Shown: positions 8,507 to 16,799 of the stretch, one piece after another
Position numbering within the stretch: position 1 is the stretch's first letter
How the letters are laid out: every line of letters begins with the position of its first letter
From: Pararhodobacter aggregans
Lineage (GTDB): Bacteria; Pseudomonadota; Alphaproteobacteria; Rhodobacterales; Rhodobacteraceae
Direction of reading: 5' to 3'
DNA length: 64,000 nt
NCBI RefSeq assembly: GCF_003075525.1
Contig: NZ_QDDR01000004.1
Span: forward strand, 1 to 64,000
Notes under the pieces: model-generated
What the model was told of the DNA's origin: nothing
What the model saw: only the letters and a program-made list of their open reading frames with translations
Databases searched by the model: none
Position numbers and translations under genes: made by a program

Positions 8507-9183
8507 CCCTGCAGCTGGAGGCGATCACCGGCGGCTATGGCGATACGTTGGTGCATCGGGACCTGTCGCTCGCGCTGCCCGCCGGTCAGATCACGGCCAT
8601 CGTCGGCCGCAACGGAACCGGCAAGACCACGCTCGCCCGGCTGATCGCGGGCGAGCTGCCGCTGCAGGGCGGCGCGATCCGGCTGGCGGGATACGAGATC
8701 GGCGGGCTTCCTGCCCATGCCAGGGCGCGGCGCGGCATCGTGACCATGCCACAGACCGGCATGGTGTTCGATACGCTGAGCGTGCGCGAGAACCTGCACC
8801 TGACCGGCGGCACCCCCGACCAGATCGCCCGCATCGCGCAGACCTTCCCCCGGCTGGGCGAACGGATGGCCCAGCGGGCCGGCTCCATGTCCGGCGGCGA
8901 GCGCAAGATCCTGGGATTCGCCCGGGCCATGCTGGGAAACGGCAAGGTCCTGGTCCTGGATGAGCCCTCGGAAGGTGTTCAGCCCGAGAACATCCAGCGG
9001 ATGCAGGCGGAGATCACCGCCCGGAAGGCGGCTGGCGCCGCCATCCTGCTTCTGGAGCAGAACGTGTCGATGATCGTCTCGATCGCCGACCGGGTGCACG
9101 CGCTCGACACAAAGGGCTTCACCTTCACGCTGGAACGGGCGGACATCGCCCGGGAGGCGGTGCTTGCCGCGCTTGAGATCTAG
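8503..9183 (+). CDS. ABC transporter ATP-binding protein (LivF type)
   Basis: A 226-residue ATPase, the second nucleotide-binding subunit of the amide/branched-chain importer. Walker A is GRNGTGKTT (about residue 36), signature MSGGERKIL, Walker B VLVLDEPSEGV, and the H-loop residue is replaced in LLLEQNVSM, as is normal for LivF. The ATG overlaps the preceding stop (ATGA). It is the last gene of the LuxR-amidase-ABC group. Confidence 0.88.
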   Translation: MTLQLEAITGGYGDTLVHRDLSLALPAGQITAIVGRNGTGKTTLARLIAGELPLQGGAIRLAGYEIGGLPAHARARRGIVTMPQTGMVFDTLSVRENLHLTGGTPDQIARIAQTFPRLGERMAQRAGSMSGGERKILGFARAMLGNGKVLVLDEPSEGVQPENIQRMQAEITARKAAGAAILLLEQNVSMIVSIADRVHALDTKGFTFTLERADIAREAVLAALEI

Positions 9184-9756
9184 GCGTGTCCGGCGGCGGG
9201 CTTCGCGTCTGCGGCGCGTGGGCTGCCCCTGTCACGCGCCCGGCGGCTCCGAACCCGAACCGCTCCACCGCGCTATGGCCGCACCGGGAAAGGGCGGAGG
9301 CGCGGAAGGCGCCAATTGAACAGCCCCCAGGGCCAGGACCCGTTCATCGCCCTGAGCCCGCCCGGGCTGGATGGTTCAAGCGCCCGGATCGACCGGGGGG
9401 TGCTGACAAGCAGTTCTTCTGGCTGGCCGACGAGCCGATGGAGCGGTCGGCGCCGTTCTTTCCCAACCGATCTTGACCCGCAGACCGGAGCGTTCGTGGC
9501 ACACACCTTTTGCACCACGGCTTTCCGGGGCCGCAACGTCCCCTGTCCCGCCTTCCTCCTCGCCGAACACACCGATGTCGGCGACCGCGAAGGAATGAGC
9601 GCGGTGCTGCTCTCGGGCCTCGGGGTGTACTGATCCCGATCGCCGATACGCTGGCGGTGGTAGATGGATGGCGGTCAATGCCCCCGCCCGCTGGCTGCGC
9701 CCGAAGTTCCCCGGAACGGCCTCCGCCGGGCCATCCGGCGCCGCCTTGGTCGCCCC
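9184..9756. other. 573-bp gap containing a transposase remnant
   Basis: No complete gene. It separates the amide ABC operon from the hexuronate regulator, whose stop is at 9757. The only recognisable content is the short IS5-type transposase fragment listed separately; the rest shows no coherent protein frame. Confidence 0.5.
9396..9476 (+). pseudogene. remnant of an IS5-family transposase N-terminus
   Basis: The frame reads GGADKQFFWLADEPMERSAPFFP and then hits a stop three codons later. The FFWLxDEPMERxxPFFP pattern is the highly conserved N-terminus of IS5-type transposases common in Rhodobacterales, which normally continue with a GKPRVDDRRV-type segment. That continuation, the DDE domain and any terminal inverted repeats are missing, so this is a decayed fragment and not an active element. 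Confidence 0.6.
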
Positions 9757-10488
9757 TCAGTCCGTGGGCATGTCGCGGGGAACCAGCGATTTGGCGTGAT
9801 CGGGCAGGTCGGTGTCCGAGAAATATTCGGGATGGGCCGCGGCGATGCTGGGGAGCGCCAGCAGGATCTCGCGCAGATGGCGGCGCATCGCCTCGGCCGC
9901 GCCCTCGCCATCGCGCCGGGCGATGCAGTCGAGGATCGCCTGATGCTGGCCGATCAGCACCTTCATCGGCGTGGCATTGGGCAGCGACAGCAGCCGCACG
10001 CGGTCGGTCTGGAACCGGGCGGAATCGACGATGCGCAGGGCGAAATCATTGCCCAGCGTATCGGTGATCGTGCCGTGAAACGTCTCGTCCAGCAGGTTGA
10101 ACCCGGCGAAATCGCCCGCCTCGGCCGCCGCGCGCTGTCGGTCGATCAGCTCCTGCAGCGCGGCGACCTGCTGCGGCGTGGCCAGCCGGGCGGCGTGACG
10201 GGCCAGATCGCTTTCGATGGCCTCGCGCACGAAGCGGGCATTGCAGACCTCGCGCACCGAGATCTTCATCACCCAGGTGCCGCGGCTGGGCCGGATCTCG
10301 ACAAGGCCGGCTTCCGAGAGTTTGATGAAGGCCTCGCGCACCGGTTGGCGCGAGACGCGGAATTGCGCCGCGATATCCTTCTCGGACAGCGCTGACCCGG
10401 GCGGCAGGTCGATGGCCGCAATCCGCCGCCGCAGCAGCGCGATCAGCTGCGGGGCCAAGGGTTTCGTGGGTTCAAGCGCGGTCTGCAT
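9757..10488 (-). CDS. GntR-family regulator, FadR/FCD subfamily, of the hexuronate operon
   Basis: A 243-residue regulator. The winged helix-turn-helix at about 20-80 contains LSEKDIAAQFRVSRQPVREAFIKL, and an all-helical FCD ligand domain (about 95-225) follows. AGGA lies eight bases before the ATG. It is divergent from the TRAP/hexuronate genes with a 12-bp palindrome in the shared 149-bp intergenic space. The same architecture (UxuR/ExuR) controls hexuronate use in enterobacteria, so it is probably a repressor released by a hexuronate or pathway intermediate. Function is inferred from family and context. Confidence 0.85.
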   Translation of the reverse strand: MQTALEPTKPLAPQLIALLRRRIAAIDLPPGSALSEKDIAAQFRVSRQPVREAFIKLSEAGLVEIRPSRGTWVMKISVREVCNARFVREAIESDLARHAARLATPQQVAALQELIDRQRAAAEAGDFAGFNLLDETFHGTITDTLGNDFALRIVDSARFQTDRVRLLSLPNATPMKVLIGQHQAILDCIARRDGEGAAEAMRRHLREILLALPSIAAAHPEYFSDTDLPDHAKSLVPRDMPTD

Positions 10489-10540
10489 CAGTCAGTTCCT
10501 GTCAGCACGATTTGCGGTTGTCAACGGGAGCCCGATATGC

Positions 10541-10556
10541 AACATACCGGTATGGT
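10541..10556. promoter_or_regulatory. probable GntR operator in the divergent hexuronate control region
   Basis: The core CATACCGGTATG (10543-10554) is a perfect 12-bp palindrome, with one further outer matching pair. It lies 55 bp from the gntR start and 84 bp from the first TRAP gene. The half-site resembles the GGTAT/ATACC halves known for UxuR/ExuR-type regulators (family knowledge). Confidence 0.55.
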
Positions 10557-10637
10557 GGTTGGGAGGCAAGCCACGGCTGCAGGGGGGAGAAGGCCCTGCG
10601 CGCCTCGATCGCACCAAGGGCCAAGGGAGGAGAGACC

Positions 10638-11666
10638 ATGACCATCGAGACGCTCACCCGGCAGACTCGCCGGAGCTTTCTGGCGACCGGCGCCGCCGCG
10701 CTGGCCATGCCTGCGCTGGCGACGCGCGGGCTGGCGCAGCAGACCTATACCTGCCGCATCGCGCATACCGAGGGGATCGGAACGCCGATCACCAACGCCT
10801 TCGACGCCTGGACCGAGATGCTGAACACCCGCTCGGGCGGCCGCATCGACGCGCAGCATTTCCCCGCCGCGCAGCTGGGCGGTCTGGCCGAGGCGCTGGA
10901 GGGCAGCCGGATCGGCACCATTCAGGTGACCACTGCCGGTCCCGACAGCGAGGAAGCCATCGCCCCCGAAATCGCCGCTTTGGGCGGGGCGCCGGGCTTC
11001 ATCTACAAGAACGAGGCCCATGTCGACGCCGTGCTGCAGGGCGAACTCGGTCGCCGCGCCTCGCAGATCGCCCGGGAAAAGACCGGGGTCGAATTCGTGG
11101 CCTACGGCGAGACCGGCTTCCGCCACATCCTGGCCAAGCGCCCGGTGCAGTCGCTGGCCGATCTGGAAGGGCTCAAGATCCGCGTGCCGCAGCTGCGCAT
11201 CTGGGTCGATTTCTGGTCGCTGCTGGGCGCCGCGCCGACGCCGCTGCCCTATTCCGAGCAATATTCTGCGCTCTCGACCGGGATCATCGACGCCATCGAC
11301 TCGGATGTCTTCTCGATCGAGGGCTTCCGCTTTTACGAACAGGCCCGCTATCTGACGCTGACCGGCCATTGGTTCCTGCCGAAGGCCGTGCGCGTCAACG
11401 CCGCCTGGCTGGACAGCCTGCCGCAGGATCTGCAGGATCTGGTCCGCTCCTCGGCGCAGGAGGCCTTTGCCGAGCAGCGCCGCGTCAACCGCGCGCTGGC
11501 CGACCAGACGCTGGAGGGGCTGCGCGCGCAGGGGGTCGAGATCTTCGCCCTGCCCGAGGCCGAACTGGCGCAGATGGAGGCACGGACCGAACCCCTGTTC
11601 GAACAGTTCGGATCGGTCAGTCCCGAAACGGCCGAGATGATCGCCGCCATCCGCGCCCTGGGCTGA
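10638..11666 (+). CDS. TRAP transporter substrate-binding protein (DctP family) for a hexuronate-type solute
   Basis: A 342-residue periplasmic binding protein with a Tat-like leader (TRRSFLATGAAALAMPALA) and a DctP fold. The solute-carboxylate binding region around LKIRVPQLRIWVDFWSLLGAAPTPLPY shows the conserved Arg. GGGAGGAG lies upstream of the chosen ATG; the frame is open 42 codons further upstream but lacks a ribosome site. It is the first gene of the hexuronate operon and feeds the fused DctQM protein. Glucuronate or galacturonate is the likely solute, inferred from the enzymes downstream. Confidence 0.87.
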   Translation: MTIETLTRQTRRSFLATGAAALAMPALATRGLAQQTYTCRIAHTEGIGTPITNAFDAWTEMLNTRSGGRIDAQHFPAAQLGGLAEALEGSRIGTIQVTTAGPDSEEAIAPEIAALGGAPGFIYKNEAHVDAVLQGELGRRASQIAREKTGVEFVAYGETGFRHILAKRPVQSLADLEGLKIRVPQLRIWVDFWSLLGAAPTPLPYSEQYSALSTGIIDAIDSDVFSIEGFRFYEQARYLTLTGHWFLPKAVRVNAAWLDSLPQDLQDLVRSSAQEAFAEQRRVNRALADQTLEGLRAQGVEIFALPEAELAQMEARTEPLFEQFGSVSPETAEMIAAIRALG

Positions 11667-11676
11667 GATTGACGGC

Positions 11677-13551
11677 ATGACTTCTGCATCCCCCGCAGGC
11701 GCCCCTCTGGTGGCGCCTGACCCCGGACCCGTCCCGATGCTGCGCCGCCGCGTGGATCAGGGCGTGGAATTCGCCTGCGTCGCCCTGCTGCTGGGGGCCG
11801 TGGGCGTGGCCTGCCTGCAGGTCGTCATGCGCTATGTCTTCCGCGCGGCCCTGCCCTGGCCGGAAGAGGTGGCGACCTGGCTGTTCACCTGGGCGGTGAT
11901 GCTGGGCATGGCGCTGGCCACAGGACGGGGGGCGCATATCGCCATCGACCTGGTGCCCCGGCTGCTGCCGGGGCGCGCCAGGCGGGGGCTGGAGTTCGTG
12001 ACCCTCGCGGTGATGGTCGCGGCCTCGCTGGTGCTGGTCATCCACGGCATGGATTACGTGGACCGCGCCATCGCCGCCTCGCCTGCCTTGCAGATGCCGA
12101 TGAAATACCTGTTCCTGGCCGTGCCGGTCGGCGCGGCGCTGAACCTCTTCTTCCTGGCCTGGCCCGACGGGCGGCGCGGCTTCTTGCAGGGGCTGGGGAC
12201 CCTGGCCCTGGGCGGGCTGATCTACTGGTCCGTCCGCCATGGCGCAGGCTTTCTCTATTCCCCGGCCTCGGGGCCTTGGGTGCTGGTGGGCGTGGGGCTC
12301 GGCGCCATCCTTCTGGGCGTGCCGGTGGCCTTTTCGCTGATCCTCGGCACCTTCACCGCCTTCGCCTCGGCCAACCCGATCCTGCTGGTCACGCTGGCGC
12401 AGAACATGGGCGCCTCGCTCAATTCCTTCACCCTGCTGGCGATCCCCTTCTTCATCCTTGCCGCGGCGGTGATGAATGTGGGCGGCATCACGCCGCGGCT
12501 GATCGAGCTGGCGATGATGCTGGTCGGCCATCTGCGGGGCGGGCTGGCGCAGGCCAATGTGGTGACGAACACCATGCTGGCGGGCGTTTCGGGCTCGTCC
12601 ACCGCCGATGCCTCGACCGTCGCCAAACTCTTGGTGCCGGAAATGGCGCGGCGCGGCTATGACCGGCCCTTCGCCGCGGCGCTGACCGCCGCGGGCTCGA
12701 CGCTCGCCAACCTGATCCCGCCGTCGCTGGGCCTCATCATCTATGCCGCGCTGGCCTCGGTCTCGGTCGGGGCGCTTTTTGTCGCCACGCTGGTGCCGGG
12801 CCTGCTGATGGCCGCGGCGCTGATGATGGTGGTCTATGTCATCTCTCGTGCGCGGGGGTACGGCGGCGACATGCCCAAGGCCAGCGGCCGCGACCGGCTG
12901 CGCGGGCTGGTGATGGCGATCCCGGCGCTGATCCTGCCGGTGCTGATCGTCGGCGGCGTCCGCTTTGGCGTCTTCACCGCGACCGAGGCCGGGGCGGTGG
13001 CCATGATCTACGCCCTTTTCTGTGGCGCCTTCCTCTATCGCAAGCTGACCGGCCGCGCCCTGGTCGCCGCCGTGCGCGAGGCGATGATGGACACGGTGGT
13101 GATCGTCGTCATCATCGCCGCCGCCGCCCCCTTCGCCTGGGTGCTGGCCTATGAGCGCGTGCCGCAGCGCATCGCCGCGGGCCTCGCCGTGCTGGTCGAA
13201 CGTCCGTGGCTGCTGATGCTGGCGATCAACGCCTTCCTGCTGATCGTCGGCCTCTTCATGGAGATGATCGCGGCGCTGGTGATCCTGGTGCCGATCCTGG
13301 TGCCGCTGGTCGTGCTGGCCGGGTTCGATCCGATCACCTTCGGCCTCGTCATCGTCATGAACCTGGTGATCGGCGCGCTGACCCCGCCGTTGGGGGTCTT
13401 GATCTTCACCACCGCGCGGGCGGGCGGGGCCGATCAGGTCGCCACCTTCCGCGCCGTTCTGCCCTTCCTTGCCGCGATGCTGGTGGTGCTGATGCTGGTG
13501 GCCTTCGTGCCGGCGCTGACCCAGGTCCCGCTGCGCTGGCTGGGACAATGA
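11677..13551 (+). CDS. TRAP transporter fused permease (DctQM)
   Basis: A 624-residue inner-membrane protein. Residues about 25-185 are a DctQ-type four-helix small subunit (VVMRYVFRAALPWPEEVATWLF is the family core), and residues about 200-620 are a DctM-type sodium symporter domain with repeated long hydrophobic segments and the GSSTADASTVAKLL motif. QM fusions are a recognised TRAP form. It starts 10 bp after the binding-protein stop and works with it to import the hexuronate. Confidence 0.9.
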   Translation: MTSASPAGAPLVAPDPGPVPMLRRRVDQGVEFACVALLLGAVGVACLQVVMRYVFRAALPWPEEVATWLFTWAVMLGMALATGRGAHIAIDLVPRLLPGRARRGLEFVTLAVMVAASLVLVIHGMDYVDRAIAASPALQMPMKYLFLAVPVGAALNLFFLAWPDGRRGFLQGLGTLALGGLIYWSVRHGAGFLYSPASGPWVLVGVGLGAILLGVPVAFSLILGTFTAFASANPILLVTLAQNMGASLNSFTLLAIPFFILAAAVMNVGGITPRLIELAMMLVGHLRGGLAQANVVTNTMLAGVSGSSTADASTVAKLLVPEMARRGYDRPFAAALTAAGSTLANLIPPSLGLIIYAALASVSVGALFVATLVPGLLMAAALMMVVYVISRARGYGGDMPKASGRDRLRGLVMAIPALILPVLIVGGVRFGVFTATEAGAVAMIYALFCGAFLYRKLTGRALVAAVREAMMDTVVIVVIIAAAAPFAWVLAYERVPQRIAAGLAVLVERPWLLMLAINAFLLIVGLFMEMIAALVILVPILVPLVVLAGFDPITFGLVIVMNLVIGALTPPLGVLIFTTARAGGADQVATFRAVLPFLAAMLVVLMLVAFVPALTQVPLRWLGQ

Positions 13552-13564
13552 AAGGAGCCGCGGC

Positions 13565-14593
13565 ATGAGCCGTCTGTGTATCGCCATCGTCGGGCTGGGG
13601 ATGGCCGTGACCCCCCATGCCCGCGGGCTGATGGATCTTTCCGACCGGATCGAGGTGCTGCATGCCTTCGCGCCCTCGGCCGCCCGGCGCGCGGCGTTCG
13701 GCGCGCGCTATCCCTTCCCGCTGACCGACAGTCTGGACAGGATCCTGGCCGACGATCGGGTCGAGGCCGTCGCCGTCTTCACCCCCGCCAGCAGCCACGC
13801 CGAGATCGGCCTCGCCTGCGCGCGGGCGGGCAAGCATGTGCTGATGGAAAAGCCGCTCGACATCTCGACCGGGCGGGCCGAGGCGCTGGTCGAGGGTTGC
13901 CGCGCGGCAGGGGTGCGGCTGGGCGTGGTCCTGCAACACCGCTTCCGCCCCGCCGCGATACGGGCGGCCGAACTGCTCGCCGCGGGCGCGCTGGGGCGGG
14001 TCGTCGGCTGTTCCACCACCATCCGCCTCTGGCGGCCGCAGGCCTATTACGACGAACCGGGGCGGGGGACGCTGGCGCGGGACGGCGGCGGGGTGCTGAT
14101 CTCGCAGGGGATCCACACGCTGGACCTGATGCTGTCGCTGGCCGGTCCCGTCGAGACGGTGACGGGTTTCGCCGAAACCACCGCCGTCCACCGGATGGAG
14201 ACCGAGGACATGGTCTGCGCCGCCGCCCGCTTCGCCTCGGGCGCCATCGGCACCATCGACGCGACCACCGCCGCCTATCCCGGCTTCCATGAGGAAATCA
14301 CCCTGACCGGCACCGCGGGCACGCTGGCCCTGCGCGGCGGGACGCTGCTGGCGCGCTTCCACGACGGGACCGAGGAACGGGTCGAGGCCGATACCGGCGC
14401 GGGCGGCACCGGGGCCGATCCGATGGCCTTCCCGCACGATTGGCACCGCGCCGTCATGGCGGATTTCGCCGAGGCCATCGCTGACGGCCGCGACCCCCGC
14501 GTAACGGGTGAGGAGGCCTTGCGGGTTCACCGCCTGATCGACGCGCTGATCGAGACCGGAGCCTCCGGCCAGCCGGTGCAGGTGCGGGCATGA
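13565..14593 (+). CDS. Gfo/Idh/MocA-family NAD(P)-dependent oxidoreductase (first copy)
   Basis: A 342-residue sugar-type dehydrogenase. The N-terminal Rossmann motif is IAIVGLGMAVTPHA; the catalytic lysine of the family lies in LMEKPLDIS, and a HTLDLMLSLAG helix follows. It starts 13 bp after the TRAP permease behind AAAGGAG. It overlaps the second oxidoreductase gene by four bases (ATGA). Neither is needed for the standard isomerase route from glucuronate, so this pair probably oxidises or epimerises a related sugar, lactone or uronate before it joins that route (inference). Confidence 0.82.
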   Translation: MSRLCIAIVGLGMAVTPHARGLMDLSDRIEVLHAFAPSAARRAAFGARYPFPLTDSLDRILADDRVEAVAVFTPASSHAEIGLACARAGKHVLMEKPLDISTGRAEALVEGCRAAGVRLGVVLQHRFRPAAIRAAELLAAGALGRVVGCSTTIRLWRPQAYYDEPGRGTLARDGGGVLISQGIHTLDLMLSLAGPVETVTGFAETTAVHRMETEDMVCAAARFASGAIGTIDATTAAYPGFHEEITLTGTAGTLALRGGTLLARFHDGTEERVEADTGAGGTGADPMAFPHDWHRAVMADFAEAIADGRDPRVTGEEALRVHRLIDALIETGASGQPVQVRA

Positions 14594-15600
14594 CGCTGCG
14601 CTTTGCCGCCATCGGGCTGGACCACCGGCACATCTATCACATGGTCGGCGAATTGCTGGCCGCGGGGGCGGTCTGCGCCGGCTATTGCCCGGAAACCAGC
14701 GACCCGCGGGTGCTGGAGGGGTTCCGCGAGCGTTTCCCCGACCTGACCCCGCGCCCGCGCGAGGCGCTGTTTGACGACCCCGATATCCAGATCGTCCTCT
14801 GCGCCGCGATCCCCGTGGACCGCCCGGCCATCGCCATCCGCGCCATGCAGGCGGGCAAGGACGTGATGCTGGACAAGCCCGGCGCCACGGCCCTCGATCA
14901 GGTCGCGGCGCTGGAGCAGGTCGCAGCCGAGACCGGGCGCCTGCTGTCGATCTGCTTCTCCGAGCGTTTCGTCGTGCGCGCCTGCGAGACGGCCTCGCGG
15001 CTGGTGGCCGAGGGCGCCATCGGCCGGGTGATTCAGACCACGGGCCTCGGCCCCCACCGGCTGAACCGGGCGATCCGGCCCGAGTGGTTCTTCCGGCCGC
15101 AGGCTTTCGGCGGCATCCTCACCGATATCGCCAGCCACCAGATCGACCAGTTCCTGCATTTCACCGGCGCGGAAACCGCCCGCATCGCTGCCGCCGCCAC
15201 CGCCAACCGCGCCTTGCCCGATCTGCCCGATTTCCGCGATTACGGCGATATCCTGCTGGACAGCGGCGAGGCGCGGGGCTTCATCCGCGTCGATTGGTTC
15301 ACGCCCGACGGCTTGCCGACCTGGGGCGACGGACGGCTGTTCCTGACCGGGACCGAGGGCACGATCGAGCTGCGCAAATACCTCGACCCGGCCGGGCGGC
15401 CCGGGGCCGATCACCTGTTCCTCTGCGACCGGCACGGCATGCGGCATCTCGACTGCTCGGCCGAGCCGCTGCGCTATTTCACCCGCTTCCTGGCCGATGT
15501 GCGCGACCGCACCGACACCGCCATGCCCCGGGGCCATGCCCTGAGGGTCACGCGGCTGGCCATCGAGGCGCAGAGTCTCGCCGATGGAGGCCCGCGATGA
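14590..15600 (+). CDS. Gfo/Idh/MocA-family oxidoreductase (second copy)
   Basis: A 336-residue paralogue of the upstream protein. The nucleotide-binding loop is atypical: AAIGLDHRHIYHM replaces the usual GxGxxG. The catalytic-lysine region is retained as VMLDKPGATALDQ, and a conserved DIASHQIDQFLHFTGA helix lies in the substrate domain. The altered loop raises the possibility that it uses a different cofactor mode or is partly regulatory, but no catalytic loss is evident. It is translationally coupled to uxuA downstream (ATGA). Confidence 0.78.
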   Translation: MTLRFAAIGLDHRHIYHMVGELLAAGAVCAGYCPETSDPRVLEGFRERFPDLTPRPREALFDDPDIQIVLCAAIPVDRPAIAIRAMQAGKDVMLDKPGATALDQVAALEQVAAETGRLLSICFSERFVVRACETASRLVAEGAIGRVIQTTGLGPHRLNRAIRPEWFFRPQAFGGILTDIASHQIDQFLHFTGAETARIAAAATANRALPDLPDFRDYGDILLDSGEARGFIRVDWFTPDGLPTWGDGRLFLTGTEGTIELRKYLDPAGRPGADHLFLCDRHGMRHLDCSAEPLRYFTRFLADVRDRTDTAMPRGHALRVTRLAIEAQSLADGGPR

Positions 15601-16799
15601 GGCACAGCTGGCGCTGGTTCGGTCCCCGCGATCTGATCCGGCCTGAGGATATCGCGCAGGCCGGGGTGCAGGGCGTCGTTTCGGCGCTGCATCACGTGCC
15701 GAACGGCCGGGTCTGGACGCCCGATGCCATCGCCCAGCGTCAGGCCGAGGTGGCGACGGCCTCGGACGGCACGCCCTCGGGCCTCGAATGGGAGGTGGTC
15801 GAAAGCCTGCCGGTCAGCGAGGACATCAAGAAGCAGAAGGGCGAATGGCGCGCGCATGTCGCGGCCTACAAGACCTCGCTCGAACATCTGGCGGGGGCCG
15901 GAATCCGGGTGATCTGCTACAATTTCATGCCGGTGCTGGACTGGACCCGCACCGATCTGCGCTGGCGCCGACCCACGGGCGCGCGGACCATGCGCTTCGA
16001 CATGGCCGATTTCGCGGCCTTCGACATCCACCTGTTGCAGCGCAAGGGCGCGGCGCAGGATTTCGCGCCCGCCGTGGTCGAGGAAGCCGCCCGGCGCCTC
16101 GCCGCGATGGACGACACGGCCCGCCGCGCGCTGGCCGATGCCATCACCATGGGCCTGCCCGGCTCGACCGAGGCGATGGACATGGGCGCCGTCCGCGACC
16201 ATCTGGCCGAATATGGCGCGATCAGCGCCGAGCGGCTGCGCGGTCATTTCATCGACTTCCTGTCCGAGGTGGTGCCGGTGGCCGAGCGTCTGGGCCTCAG
16301 GCTTTGCTGCCATCCCGACGATCCGCCCTTCCCCCTGCTGGGCCTGCCGCGCATCATGTCCACCGCCGGGGATTACGCCACCGTGCTGGGCGCGGTCGAC
16401 AGCCCCGCCAATGGCATGACCCTGTGTTCGGGGTCGCTGGGGGTGCGGGCGGACAACGATCTGCCGGCGATGATGGATCGTTTCGGGGCGAAGGTGCATT
16501 TCCTGCATCTGCGCAACGTGACGCGCGAGGCTGACGGCTCGTTCTTCGAGGACGAGCATCTGGAAGGGGAGACCGACATGGTCGCGCTGATCGCCGCCGT
16601 CCTGCGCGAGGAGGCCCGCCGCCGCGCTCAGGGCCGCGAGGATTGCGACATCCCCATGCGCCCCGACCACGGGCAGGAGATCGTCGACGACCTGCGTCGC
16701 GGCGGTCAGCCGGGCTATCCGCTGGTGGGGCGGCTGCGGGGGCTGGCCGAATTGCGCGGGGTGGAGCGGGCGCTCAGGGTCACGGGGGCCTACGCATGA
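15597..16799 (+). CDS. uxuA: D-mannonate dehydratase
   Basis: A 400-residue TIM-barrel metalloenzyme converting D-mannonate to 2-keto-3-deoxy-D-gluconate. The opening MRHSWRWFGPRD followed by GVVSALHHVPNG, the ICYNFMPVLDWTRTDL strand and the CCHPDDPP metal-site segment are typical of UxuA, and the length matches. The ATG overlaps the preceding stop and its own stop overlaps uxaC, placing it centrally in a coupled operon. It acts in the cytoplasm after UxaC and the fructuronate reductase. Confidence 0.93.
   Translation: MRHSWRWFGPRDLIRPEDIAQAGVQGVVSALHHVPNGRVWTPDAIAQRQAEVATASDGTPSGLEWEVVESLPVSEDIKKQKGEWRAHVAAYKTSLEHLAGAGIRVICYNFMPVLDWTRTDLRWRRPTGARTMRFDMADFAAFDIHLLQRKGAAQDFAPAVVEEAARRLAAMDDTARRALADAITMGLPGSTEAMDMGAVRDHLAEYGAISAERLRGHFIDFLSEVVPVAERLGLRLCCHPDDPPFPLLGLPRIMSTAGDYATVLGAVDSPANGMTLCSGSLGVRADNDLPAMMDRFGAKVHFLHLRNVTREADGSFFEDEHLEGETDMVALIAAVLREEARRRAQGREDCDIPMRPDHGQEIVDDLRRGGQPGYPLVGRLRGLAELRGVERALRVTGAYA

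Noticed and set aside
11617-13587. Minus-strand open frame of 656 codons, extremely His/Arg/Gln rich
   Set aside because: It is the shadow of the fused TRAP permease gene; its composition (HQHHQHRG-type runs) reflects hydrophobic codons read backwards.
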